Shown: positions 22,326 to 31,378 of the stretch, piece by piece
How the letters are laid out: every line of letters starts with the position of its first letter
Position numbering within the stretch: the first letter of the stretch is position 1
Source of the DNA: CAG-533 sp022779465
GTDB taxonomy: Bacteria; Bacillota_I; Bacilli_A; RF39; UBA660
Length of the DNA stretch: 31,407 nucleotides
Assembly (NCBI GenBank): GCA_022779465.1
Contig: JALFTB010000006.1
Location: 1 to 31,407, forward strand
Direction of reading: 5' to 3'
Program-made: the position numbers and the translations under genes
Notes under the pieces: model-generated
What the model saw: only the letters and a program-made list of their open reading frames with translations
Database searches by the model: none
Told to the model about the DNA's origin: nothing

Positions 22326-22712
22326 TGTCTTTTTTTCAGTATTAGTTTTCTTTTTAGGATTACTCTTTTTCTTAGGAGCAGCTTTTTTAGCAGCTTTCTT
22401 TCTAGTTTCTTCTTCTATTCTTTTAGATTCTAAAACATTCGCATAATTTTCAAGTAATAATCTCTTAGCATTAGTCATCTTAATTAAGAAAACTATTGAA
22501 AATACTAATAATAAACCATCTAAAATACCACTTACAATAGGTTGATGATATATAATATCAAAAACTAATGCTCCAAGACCAAAGATAATACCAAATACAC
22601 AAATACCAAATATTCTATTAGCTTTAATATAAATTAAATAATTATCTTCATTCTTAAAATTTTCTTTTAATTGTTTCTTGTCTTCTTTAGACATATTCTT
22701 ATAATAATTCAT
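22305..22712 (-). CDS. small membrane protein with a Lys/Ala-rich tail
   Basis: 135 residues that I do not recognise. A charged N-terminus (about 1-30) is followed by two membrane helices (about 33-52 and 60-80), a short amphipathic helix and a very basic tail made of KKAAPKKKSNPKKK-type repeats. Both ends are probably cytoplasmic. Its start overlaps the end of recX by 14 bases, so they are translationally coupled. The basic tail could touch nucleic acid or anionic lipid; function unknown. Confidence 0.7.
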   Translation of the reverse strand: MNYYKNMSKEDKKQLKENFKNEDNYLIYIKANRIFGICVFGIIFGLGALVFDIIYHQPIVSGILDGLLLVFSIVFLIKMTNAKRLLLENYANVLESKRIEEETRKKAAKKAAPKKKSNPKKKTNTEKKTTKKSAK

Positions 22713-23460
22713 TTAACACCTCATCAATTTCATTACTATTATACCCTTTTTTATATAATTTGTCTTTAACAAAATATAAAAGTTCCTTATTTTCATACTT
22801 TTTAGAATACTTTTTAATATAATTACTTGCTTCTTTAACTAAAATATCTTTATTATTTATCTTAATATTATCTAAATAATCATAAAATATATCTTTAGGA
22901 TAACCTAAATTAATTAAATAATTAGATATATTTTGTTTTAACATATAATTAGATAACTTATGATTAGCTTTAACTTTCTTATCAATTATCTTAATTGCTT
23001 TACTTCTAAAATCTTTATCTTCTAAATAAGGTTCAATCTCATTTAAATTAAAACCTAATTCTCTTAAATTAAATTTAATCTTATCAGGTCCATAATTATT
23101 AAAATTATAAATATCATTTATATAACTTTTAATATAAATATCATGTTTTAAATATCCATCTTTATTTAATTTACTTATTGTTTTATCTATAACATCTTTA
23201 TTAAAATCTAACTTAGTTAAATACTTTTCAATTTCTTTTTCACATCTAAGTTTCTTAGATATATACTTTAAACTTAAATAATAAGCATCTAAAGAAGTAT
23301 TATACTTAGTTATTTCATCTAATAATTTATTATCAATTTTTTTATTAATTAATAAACTATATTTAACAATAACATCATCATATAACTTAACTAAAGAACC
23401 ATTATCTAGTTCTAGTTCATAAATATTATTTTTTAATTTTTTAAACTTTTTTATTTCCAT
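22699..23460 (-). CDS. recX: RecX regulator of RecA
   Basis: 253-residue helical-repeat protein that binds RecA filaments and limits their activity. Residues about 55-80 (AYYLSLKYISKKLRCEKEI) match the RecX signature, followed by INDIYNFNNYGPDKIKFNLR (the GPxKI motif) and three-helix repeats ending in LYKKGYNSNEI. Length is normal for Bacillota. The ATG lies exactly 7 bases after a TATAAT box, so the mRNA is probably leaderless, and there is no Shine-Dalgarno. recA is not in the window. Confidence 0.87.
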   Translation of the reverse strand: MEIKKFKKLKNNIYELELDNGSLVKLYDDVIVKYSLLINKKIDNKLLDEITKYNTSLDAYYLSLKYISKKLRCEKEIEKYLTKLDFNKDVIDKTISKLNKDGYLKHDIYIKSYINDIYNFNNYGPDKIKFNLRELGFNLNEIEPYLEDKDFRSKAIKIIDKKVKANHKLSNYMLKQNISNYLINLGYPKDIFYDYLDNIKINNKDILVKEASNYIKKYSKKYENKELLYFVKDKLYKKGYNSNEIDEVLNELL

Positions 23461-23466
23461 AAACTA

Positions 23467-23495
23467 ATTATATAAACCTCACAGAAAAAAAGCAA
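23467..23495 (-). promoter_or_regulatory. promoter of recX, leaderless type
   Basis: Minus strand: TTGCTT (23490-23495), 17 bases, TATAAT (23467-23472). The start point falls on the A of the recX ATG (23460). The -35 overlaps the preceding terminator. Confidence 0.72.
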
Positions 23496-23509
23496 TGAAT
23501 TATTCATCA
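23484..23509 (-). terminator. terminator of the cohesin-like protein gene
   Basis: Minus strand: TGATGAA-TAA-TTCATTG followed by CTTTTTTT. The stem has five Watson-Crick and two G-T pairs; the stop codon forms the loop. Confidence 0.7.
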
Positions 23510-24882
23510 CTCTTTTCAATTACTTCTTCTTTCTCTTCTTTAGGTTGTTCTTTTTTCTTTTTATTATTTTTAACTTCTTTACTTATTTCTAAATTACGAT
23601 TTTCTTCTTGTAATTTAACAATCATCGCATTTAATTTCTTCTTATTATTTGCTGAAATAATAACAATTAAAAGTAGTACTAATAATAAAGCTCCAAGACC
23701 AACTAAAAGCATCTTATAAAGATTTGAATTATCTAATAAATAATTAATATCTTCTTGATTAAATAAACTTATTGTCTTATTGTCTTGATCATAAACATAT
23801 AAATTTTCTTTACCTGTAGATATATTTCTAGCCTTAATAACATAATCTTTACTTCCTGATTTAATTTGATATGCAACTACCTCTTGACCATTAATTTTTA
23901 AAGTAGTCTTATGTAATCCTTTAATACTATCAATATCATTTAAAATATAAACACTAAGTTCATTATTATCTATTTGATTATATAAAGTAACTTTATCATT
24001 CTTCTCATCATAAATATAAAAGCTTTCTTCATTCTTAGAATTTCTTAAATAAATTAAAGTTAAATTTAAAGTTTGATTTTGTAAACAAGGAACTTCTTCA
24101 TTATCAAATTTTAAAGTTGCATTATTAAAATTAACTGGAATAGTCTCTGGTAACTTTCTTAATATGTTATAAGTTTCTTCTCCAAATTTATGTTCAATTG
24201 GATCTTTTTCTGGAACAACCGCATTAATAACATATGTCTTAGAAGTACCATTTTCTGCTGTTACAACAACATTTATTTGATTAGTACCCTCTTTTACCTC
24301 AACATCACCAACACCACTTAATTTAGCCTTAGAATCACTTAAAGTAGCATTAACCTTAATAGAAGTAGTAGTAGGTTTTAAAGTAACACTATATTCTAAA
24401 GTATTTTTATTAAATACTGGTGTAATATCAAAACCCTCAATACTTAAACTCTTTAAATTATTATCACTACTATAATTAACAATAACAACCTCTTTAACCG
24501 TTAAAGTTAAATTACCAGCGCTAGTTTGAATATAAGCTTCAGAATTCCAATCAGCAATCTTTGGATTATCAATTGTAATCTTAGCACTACCTGTAGCAAT
24601 AGCTTTAAACTTATAAGAATAAGTCTTACTCTTATAAGTTCCATCACCATACCCTACAATTGAAGTATCACCACTAATTAAAGATAATTTAGATTTATCA
24701 TAAGATAAACCATATCGCCACGAACCTAACGTATCAGTACTACTAACAGTTACCTTAACTGTAATCGTATTACCAATCGTCACCTTACTAGAACTTGCAC
24801 TAGCCTTAATACTACCAGAAGCTGCAAATACATTAAGTGGAAGTAAAAATAAACCTAATAACAACAATATTTTATTTCTCAT
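23500..24882 (-). CDS. membrane-anchored cohesin-like/cadherin-like surface protein
   Basis: 460 residues. A signal peptide (to about 20, NVFAA) is followed by a cohesin-type beta-sandwich (about 22-130: SSSKVTIGNTITVKVTVSS, GSWRYGLSYDKSKLSLISG). Next comes a cadherin-like beta domain (about 140-228, with SLSIEGFDITPVFNKNTLEY and ENGTSKTYVI), a further beta-rich part, one membrane helix (about 395-415) and a basic, then acidic cytoplasmic tail. Cohesins bind dockerins. The gene just upstream, 8 bases away, encodes an enzyme with a dockerin, so this is the likely cell-surface receptor for that enzyme. TAGGAGG precedes the ATG. The domain calls are by eye. Confidence 0.78.
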   Translation of the reverse strand: MRNKILLLLGLFLLPLNVFAASGSIKASASSSKVTIGNTITVKVTVSSTDTLGSWRYGLSYDKSKLSLISGDTSIVGYGDGTYKSKTYSYKFKAIATGSAKITIDNPKIADWNSEAYIQTSAGNLTLTVKEVVIVNYSSDNNLKSLSIEGFDITPVFNKNTLEYSVTLKPTTTSIKVNATLSDSKAKLSGVGDVEVKEGTNQINVVVTAENGTSKTYVINAVVPEKDPIEHKFGEETYNILRKLPETIPVNFNNATLKFDNEEVPCLQNQTLNLTLIYLRNSKNEESFYIYDEKNDKVTLYNQIDNNELSVYILNDIDSIKGLHKTTLKINGQEVVAYQIKSGSKDYVIKARNISTGKENLYVYDQDNKTISLFNQEDINYLLDNSNLYKMLLVGLGALLLVLLLIVIISANNKKKLNAMIVKLQEENRNLEISKEVKNNKKKKEQPKEEKEEVIEKSDE

Positions 24883-24890
24883 ATATCCTC

Positions 24891-26852
24891 CTATTGTTCT
24901 ATCTTACTAACATTTAAAATATGTTTTTGAATTTTTAACAAATCTATAATATCAACATTTCCATCTTTATTAATATCACTTGCATATAAATAAGCATTCT
25001 TTAATTTATTAACCCCAAGTAAATGTTTCTGAATCTTTAATAAATCCAAAATATCAATTACCCCATCACCATTATTATCACCATAAATAACAACTGTATA
25101 GTTACTAGTAATACCACTAGTTATCTTAATATTCATTCCTGTATATAAAACTTTATTTTCAGATATTTGTGATACTGCTTTAGGATAAACACTATTTAGT
25201 AATTTATTAAATGAATTAGCATCACTACCTAAATCAAAACCACTAATATAACCACCCTTGTTACTTATTTGCATCTTTGCAAGTATTTCATCCGGAGTAA
25301 GTACAACTTCATCTACTTTATTTACCGTTATCTTGTAAGTACTAGTAGTACCAGCAGCTGATGTAACAATAATTTCAAGAACAGTTACATCTTTATTTAA
25401 ATCAAATTTACCAGTACCTTTAACAATACTAGTACTAGCTGTTGGACTAGCATTAACCGTTATATTATCAATCTTTTTATCTACATAACAAGTATAATTA
25501 TAAGCACTAGATGTAAATGATGGATTTAAATTACAACTAGTTACACTAAGTTTACTTAAAGATGAATCTTCATTATATTTAATATCTAAAGAAGTTTTAT
25601 CAGGCATCGTTCCTTTAAACACTGGAACACTAAATGTAAACTTAATATCTAAAGAATTATTCTTAACATAAGCTGAATAAGCAGTATAACTTTCTGAATA
25701 AGGAGCTCTTACATTCTGCATATATTGAGTACTATAATAAGTATCACCTGCAAAATCAAACTTTTGTAAATATAAAGTATTTTGTCCATATTTAATATAA
25801 TCATTAAGTAAACTAGCTCCACCTATAATAGCTTTGTAAGGACTATTCCATCCTTTTTTCTTAGCATAAGCTAAACCACTATGAATAACTTCACTGGTAG
25901 TTTTACCATTCGCATTTATATTAAAGAAATTATAATAACCAGGATATTCACTATTATCACCACTAGATAATGATGAACCATTTGAACCTTGTTCTTGAAT
26001 AACTCTACTAATCAAATGAACAGAACTAATTTGATTTTTCTCACCAGCATCTCTAAAAGTTTGGGCATAACTAATATTCACTTTTTCGTTCTTATCATTA
26101 TAATAAAAAGCATTACCACTCATAAAGGTTCCATTTAATAAAGATTGTAATAACTCCGTAGTTTGAACACTACTATCAAAGTTTAATACTTCAAACATAA
26201 AAACATGACCATCATTTAAAAAGTTTCTTGGATCAACAAAATACTTAACAGTTTGCTTACTAGCAGAATACCATCCACCACCTGCAAACTCAGTCCATTT
26301 TCCATTAACATAAGCACCATCTTCAGTATTTCTTAAAGAAGTATTACTACCATTAATTAAATTAGTACTTATATACTTAGTTTCACCAGCAATAACCTCA
26401 TCCCATGTTGCATTAACTTTATAAGGAACAAATTGCCAATTAGGATGAGATACTTTTAATTTAGCTAACTTTTCAGCATAACTTTTAGGAAACCCTAAAT
26501 TTAACATCTGATTAATATCTCCATCTGTAACTTTAAAAGTTTTAGTCTCAACATAAGCCTTACTACTAGTACCCTTAGAAATATAACCAGTATAATAATA
26601 ACTATTAAATTGTAAACTTATTTTATAAAAACCATTTTCTTCTCCTAAAACTTCAAACATCTCTGGATAAGAAATAGCTATATTACTATTAGTATCACTT
26701 TTAACTGCTCCACAAGAACTACTTGCACAAGTCCTAACTGTAACTTTAGAAGTTCCCTTAGTTATTTGACCTCTTATATAAGTAGTATCAGCAAAAACAT
26801 TAGTACCTAAACATATAGCTAAAACAATTATAAACTTTAAATAATGTTTCAT
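24891..26852 (-). CDS. N-acetylglucosaminidase with SH3-like, cadherin-like and dockerin domains
   Basis: 653 residues, secreted (signal to about 21, NVFAD). An SH3b-like domain is at about 25-105 (VTVRTCASSSCGAVKSD). A LytD/GH73-like beta-N-acetylglucosaminidase follows (about 110-395), with HLISRVIQEQG carrying the probable catalytic Glu and YYNFFNINANG. A cadherin-like domain with a Cys pair (about 430-515) comes next. The last ~65 residues are a type I dockerin: two calcium loops DNNGDGVIDILDLLKIQKHL and DINKDGNVDIIDLLKIQKHI. It would cut glycan strands during growth or separation and be held on the surface by the cohesin-like protein of the next gene. AGTAGGTGG precedes the ATG. Confidence 0.88.
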   Translation of the reverse strand: MKHYLKFIIVLAICLGTNVFADTTYIRGQITKGTSKVTVRTCASSSCGAVKSDTNSNIAISYPEMFEVLGEENGFYKISLQFNSYYYTGYISKGTSSKAYVETKTFKVTDGDINQMLNLGFPKSYAEKLAKLKVSHPNWQFVPYKVNATWDEVIAGETKYISTNLINGSNTSLRNTEDGAYVNGKWTEFAGGGWYSASKQTVKYFVDPRNFLNDGHVFMFEVLNFDSSVQTTELLQSLLNGTFMSGNAFYYNDKNEKVNISYAQTFRDAGEKNQISSVHLISRVIQEQGSNGSSLSSGDNSEYPGYYNFFNINANGKTTSEVIHSGLAYAKKKGWNSPYKAIIGGASLLNDYIKYGQNTLYLQKFDFAGDTYYSTQYMQNVRAPYSESYTAYSAYVKNNSLDIKFTFSVPVFKGTMPDKTSLDIKYNEDSSLSKLSVTSCNLNPSFTSSAYNYTCYVDKKIDNITVNASPTASTSIVKGTGKFDLNKDVTVLEIIVTSAAGTTSTYKITVNKVDEVVLTPDEILAKMQISNKGGYISGFDLGSDANSFNKLLNSVYPKAVSQISENKVLYTGMNIKITSGITSNYTVVIYGDNNGDGVIDILDLLKIQKHLLGVNKLKNAYLYASDINKDGNVDIIDLLKIQKHILNVSKIEQ

Positions 26853-26890
26853 CTAAACCACCTACTTTATGTTTATAACACAATTATATC

Positions 26891-26918
26891 AAAAAAAGAT
26901 GCTAAATACTTAAGCACC
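26891..26918 (-). terminator. terminator after the 95-residue protein gene
   Basis: Minus strand: GGTGCT-(9 bases)-AGCATC followed by seven T, with one G-T pair. The TATAAT of the next gene (26884-26889) begins right after the T run. Confidence 0.72.
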
Positions 26919-26945
26919 TTTCATTTTTATACATTTTATATACAA

Positions 26946-27233
26946 TTATAGTTTTTCTATAACTGCTCCATTCTTTTCTAAACACCTAACCAAATCACTA
27001 TGATCATATTTATCAAAAATAGCTTTAAATTTATCAGGATTCATTGTAAACATATGAGCATGACCCATAAATATTTCTTTATAATTTTTAATTCCTACAC
27101 TCTTTAATAATTGATAATCTACTCTAACAATATCCGGAAACATTGTTAATTTCTCAATTACACTCTTAGGTAAAGTGGTACTTAAAGTATTAATATCTTC
27201 TTTAGTAAATTCTAAATCTAATAAGTAATCCAT
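26946..27233 (-). CDS. small helical protein coupled to the coiled-coil protein
   Basis: 95 residues, not recognised. It is all helical, with LPKSVIEKLTMFPDIVRVDY and LLKSVGIKNYKEIF segments that resemble the L-x-x-P...L-x-x-x-G helical repeats of mTERF-like folds. The C-terminal part of the upstream protein shows a similar rhythm (FNPIGFSKVLDVL, LLLAGQTTQNISYVLSTLP). Its ATG overlaps the upstream stop by one base (TAATG). The two proteins probably act together; what they do is unknown. Confidence 0.65.
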   Translation of the reverse strand: MDYLLDLEFTKEDINTLSTTLPKSVIEKLTMFPDIVRVDYQLLKSVGIKNYKEIFMGHAHMFTMNPDKFKAIFDKYDHSDLVRCLEKNGAVIEKL

Positions 27234-28771
27234 TATTTATCACCTCTACCAATATCATTTAAATGTTTAGCTTTAATAATAATATCTGCAATATCCGCTC
27301 CTTTAGCATTAGGTCCATAACTATTAATTACTTCCCCTAAATCAATACTATTAATTAAAGGTAAAGTACTAAGAACATAACTAATATTTTGAGTAGTTTG
27401 TCCTGCTAATAATAATTTATTAATAATAGTTTCTAATTCATTAGAAGACATTTCAAATATTTTACTAGCTCCATAAATGAAATTTAAACTAATATTATTT
27501 CTCTTTAATACATCTAAAACCTTACTAAAACCAATTGGATTAAATATTTGTTTTAAATAATTTTGATCTTCAGCACTAAACTTATCATATTCTATTTTAT
27601 TAGTAGTAAAGAAATTTCTTACAAAATCATCATTTTCACTACCCTTATCATAAGAATATTTCTTAGTATCATTATTACCAAATACATTAATCGCAGTATC
27701 ATCTTTAATAGGAGCATTTAATACATCTTCATTTAAAGATGACATTAAATCATCAAAATTACTAGGAACATTAGTAGTAATAGTATTTTCCACTGTACTT
27801 TCATTTAATGGTTCTTCAAAAGATGGATTATCAAATACATTATCCTCACTCTTTATTGAAAATAATGCTGTATCATCAGGAATACTTATTTCTTCACTAT
27901 TACCAAAAATATTTTCATATTCTTTATTTATACTATCATTTAAAGTTTTAAAATCAATCTTTTGGGTCTTATCATGTTCAAATAAAACTGGTTCTGGCTC
28001 TTCTTTAACTTCAGTAGGAGTATCTAATACTTCTTCTTTAGGCTCTTCTACTTCTTTATTAAATAAAACATCATCTACAATATCATTTTGAACATTCTTA
28101 GTTTCTCCATCACTCTTTAAAACTAAAGATTCACCATTATCTTCTGATTCCTCTTCTTCACTCTTGTCAATATTTTCAATTTCATCAAAAACTGGGCTAT
28201 CTAAATTACTTTCATCAGCAGATTTATAAGGTTTAAAAGAAATAGGTTCTTCCGGAACATAAACTAAAGAATCAGGATTAGCTTCACTATAATCAATAAT
28301 CTTATTTAATTCTTGTTCATAATAATAAATAACATCATTTAAATTATCTAATCTAGATTTCTTACTTTCTTTATCTTTCTTTAAATTAATAAGTAAATCT
28401 TTAATAGTTCTAGCTCTTTCAGTTAATTCAGAAATCTTTTCTCTTTGCTTATCAATCTCTTTTTCTCTAACTGCAATTTTACCATTAATTTCTCTATTAC
28501 CAGCATCAATAATTGCATTTAAATCTTTATTACTAAATCTCGCATTTAGTTCTTTTAAATCACTCTTTAAAGATTCAATTTCTGATTCAAATAATCTAAT
28601 ACTATCTTTAGCAGCATCTACATTATTTTTATATCCTTTAGCTTCTTCAATCTTATCATCAATCTTTTCTTGAACAACATTTAAAGATTCAGAAACCTCA
28701 ATTCTTTTTTTAATAAGATCATTAATTATATCTTTTAATTTAGCATTTATCTCTTCAATTAACTCTCTCAT
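27233..28771 (-). CDS. coiled-coil protein with an acidic linker and a helical C-terminal domain
   Basis: 512 residues, cytoplasmic, not recognised. Residues 1-170 form long coiled coils (heptads with many Lys, Glu and Leu). About 175-365 is acidic and low-complexity with repeated EEPKEE-type stretches, likely disordered. The last ~135 residues are helical repeats shared in style with the next gene's product. It has its own promoter and is divergent from the YfhO gene. A scaffold role, for example in cell shape or division, would fit the layout, but nothing in the sequence proves it. Confidence 0.68.
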   Translation of the reverse strand: MRELIEEINAKLKDIINDLIKKRIEVSESLNVVQEKIDDKIEEAKGYKNNVDAAKDSIRLFESEIESLKSDLKELNARFSNKDLNAIIDAGNREINGKIAVREKEIDKQREKISELTERARTIKDLLINLKKDKESKKSRLDNLNDVIYYYEQELNKIIDYSEANPDSLVYVPEEPISFKPYKSADESNLDSPVFDEIENIDKSEEEESEDNGESLVLKSDGETKNVQNDIVDDVLFNKEVEEPKEEVLDTPTEVKEEPEPVLFEHDKTQKIDFKTLNDSINKEYENIFGNSEEISIPDDTALFSIKSEDNVFDNPSFEEPLNESTVENTITTNVPSNFDDLMSSLNEDVLNAPIKDDTAINVFGNNDTKKYSYDKGSENDDFVRNFFTTNKIEYDKFSAEDQNYLKQIFNPIGFSKVLDVLKRNNISLNFIYGASKIFEMSSNELETIINKLLLAGQTTQNISYVLSTLPLINSIDLGEVINSYGPNAKGADIADIIIKAKHLNDIGRGDK

Positions 28772-28800
28772 GATACTAGCCCACTTTCTATTCTAAAGAG

Positions 28801-28829
28801 ATTATAACAAAAAAAAGAATATTGAGCAA
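28801..28829 (-). promoter_or_regulatory. promoter of the coiled-coil protein operon
   Basis: Minus strand: TTGCTC (28824-28829), 17 bases, TATAAT (28801-28806). The leader would be about 23 bases. Confidence 0.75.
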
Positions 28830-28883
28830 CATTAATTATTTAAAATTACACTTTTTATGTTATCATTCTGTATAGGTGATAAC

Positions 28884-31364
28884 ATGAAAAAATATAAAAA
28901 TTACTTAATCGTATTTTTCTTACCAATAATAATATTTTTAATTGGACTTTTATTAAACCAAATCTACCCATTTGGTTCTAAAATCCTATTATCCTTAGAT
29001 GGATATAATCAATATCCTGGATTTTTAAATAACTTTATTAAATCATTAACAACCTCAAAATCATTATTTTATTCATTTAATGGTCTACTAGGGTTTAATA
29101 GTTATGCTAGTTATGTTTATTATACATTCAATATAACTAATCTAATATATTTATTATTTAAAGGACATGTCATTGAATTCTATACATTTATTATCATTAT
29201 AAAAACCGGATTAGCATCCCTTTCAATGTATACCCTATTAAATTATTTAAAAAAAGATAAAAATAATATCTTATTTAGTATAACCTATGGACTAACAACC
29301 TACTATTTACTTTATTACTTAAATTATATGTGGTTTGATAGTATCATCTTATTACCAATAGTTACTCTAGGTATTGAAAAACTATTTAAAGAAAATAAAT
29401 ATTTAACTTATTTAATATCTTTATCAATCGCCATCATATCTAACTTTTATATTGGTTACATGATTTGTATCTTTTCAGTAATATATTTTATTTATAAACT
29501 AATAAATGATAAATGTAATAAAAAAATCATAATAACTTATATCTTATCATCATTAGCAGCTGGACTTATCTCATCATTTGTTCTAATTCCTGCCATTTTA
29601 GAACTTCTAAACGGTAAAAGTACCCTCTTCACCAATTATATCGATGATTACTTTAAATTCGATCTAGATGCCTTAAATGTCTTTTATAAGCTAACCATTG
29701 GATCATTTTTAAATGGAGATTTAGAATATGGTACTCCAAACATCTATGTAACCATATTTATCTACCTAAATGCCTTTCTATATTTTTTTAACAATAAAAT
29801 AAAACTAAAAGAAAAAATAACTAATTTAATAATCCTATTATTCTTTCTTTTATCAATGTCATTTAACTTACTAGATTACTTCTGGCAAATGATGCAAATG
29901 CCAATCTGGTATCCTGTAAGATATGCTTTCATCTTTGATTTCTTCCTAATCTTACTAGCATTCAAAAACTATCAAAACTATGAAAAATTATCTCTAAAGA
30001 AAATAATCATAGTCCTATTAACCATCATAACTTTAATAGTTATTGGCTTCTTTACCTCAGGTAATTTAAATGATCCAATCAATATAACCCCTAAAATAAT
30101 CTATTTAGTAATAAGTATCATGTTCTTATTATATTATATATTTATGCAAAACAGTGATTACTTCAAAAAATATTTAATTATCGTATTAATAGTTGAACTA
30201 ATCGCCAACACCTTTGTAACAATCAGAAATGCTGGTAATACTAACATCAAAGAAGACTTTAAAATAAACTATCAAAACAACACTGAAATATTAAATAAAA
30301 TAAATGATCAAGATAACTTCTATAAAATAACTTTTGATGATAAAACCATCAAAAATAATGGCCTATTAATAGATTATAACGATATAAATTTATTTAGTTC
30401 CCTAAGAAATCAAAAAGTATACACCATGATAAATAAAGTATTTGGTATGTTAACAATCGATGACTGTAATACTAATTACTATTATAATAATCCCCTAGTT
30501 AACTCCCTATTTAATATAAAATATTATATAACAAAAGATAATATAGACTACTATAAATTAATAGATAACTCTAATGGTTATAACATCTATCAAAATAATG
30601 ATGTCACATCAATCGGATTCACTACCACCAAAGATATCTTAAATTTAAAAATAACAGATAATTACATAACTAACATAAACAACCTAGTTAAAACTATAAA
30701 TCAAGATGATAAAGACATCATCAAAGAATACTTTCCATATGACAAAAATACATCATGTACCAAAGATGTATGTTTAACCAATAATCCCCCAGCTTTAATC
30801 AAATTTAAATTTAAAGCAACATCAAAATCATTTGTCTATATTCAAAATAATTACCCAACCGGAAAAGATAAAACCAACTACACCATCAAAGTAAATGATA
30901 AAGAAATTGGATCATCAAATAAACATCCATATCTAATAAATAAAAATGATACCGTTGAAATAATTGCAAACCCAATCAACAACGACTTTAAAGATTATGA
31001 CTATCATATCTATGAAGTAAATTATGACACATATCAAACATTCATAAAAAATATTAATAAAAATAAACTAGAAATAACCAATTATAAAAACGATTCATAT
31101 TTTGAAACAACAATAGATGTTAAAGAAGATACCATATTATTTACCACTATCGCTAGTGATAAAGGATGGAAAGTCTACGTAGATAATAAAGAAACCAAAA
31201 TAGACCAAATATACGACGGATTAATTGGATTAAACCTAACCCAAGGAAAACATCAAATAACCTTCAAATACACCGTACCAGGCTTAAAAATAGGTTCAAT
31301 CATAACATTAACAACAATCCTAACAGTAACCTTAATAACATATAAAAAGAAATCTAAAAAATAG
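28884..31364 (+). CDS. YfhO-family polytopic membrane protein
   Basis: 826 residues. The N-terminal ~440 residues have about a dozen membrane helices, and YPFGSKILLSLDGYNQY near residue 40 is the YfhO signature. A large extracellular domain (about 460-795) and a last helix (about 800-820) with a Lys-rich end follow. YfhO (PF09586) proteins are GT-C-like and in Bacilli are linked to sugar decoration of lipoteichoic acid. The catalytic acidic residue is probably the Asp of LSLDGY. The ATG at 28884 is chosen because AGGTGAT ends 3 bases before it; the upstream in-frame ATG has no such site. It is divergent from the coiled-coil gene. Confidence 0.87.
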   Translation: MKKYKNYLIVFFLPIIIFLIGLLLNQIYPFGSKILLSLDGYNQYPGFLNNFIKSLTTSKSLFYSFNGLLGFNSYASYVYYTFNITNLIYLLFKGHVIEFYTFIIIIKTGLASLSMYTLLNYLKKDKNNILFSITYGLTTYYLLYYLNYMWFDSIILLPIVTLGIEKLFKENKYLTYLISLSIAIISNFYIGYMICIFSVIYFIYKLINDKCNKKIIITYILSSLAAGLISSFVLIPAILELLNGKSTLFTNYIDDYFKFDLDALNVFYKLTIGSFLNGDLEYGTPNIYVTIFIYLNAFLYFFNNKIKLKEKITNLIILLFFLLSMSFNLLDYFWQMMQMPIWYPVRYAFIFDFFLILLAFKNYQNYEKLSLKKIIIVLLTIITLIVIGFFTSGNLNDPINITPKIIYLVISIMFLLYYIFMQNSDYFKKYLIIVLIVELIANTFVTIRNAGNTNIKEDFKINYQNNTEILNKINDQDNFYKITFDDKTIKNNGLLIDYNDINLFSSLRNQKVYTMINKVFGMLTIDDCNTNYYYNNPLVNSLFNIKYYITKDNIDYYKLIDNSNGYNIYQNNDVTSIGFTTTKDILNLKITDNYITNINNLVKTINQDDKDIIKEYFPYDKNTSCTKDVCLTNNPPALIKFKFKATSKSFVYIQNNYPTGKDKTNYTIKVNDKEIGSSNKHPYLINKNDTVEIIANPINNDFKDYDYHIYEVNYDTYQTFIKNINKNKLEITNYKNDSYFETTIDVKEDTILFTTIASDKGWKVYVDNKETKIDQIYDGLIGLNLTQGKHQITFKYTVPGLKIGSIITLTTILTVTLITYKKKSKK

Positions 31365-31378
31365 ATTTCTTTTACTTT
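31346..31378 (+). terminator. terminator of the YfhO gene
   Basis: AAAGAAATCTA-AAAAA-TAGATTTCTTT gives an 11-bp stem with the TAG stop codon inside it, followed by a T-rich tail (TTACTTTTC). Confidence 0.8.

Noticed and set aside
22210..22446. 78-codon plus-strand ORF over the prsA end and the small membrane protein gene
   Set aside because: It spans a bidirectional terminator, has no ribosome site, and its hydrophobic Phe-rich product mirrors the Lys-rich tail on the other strand.
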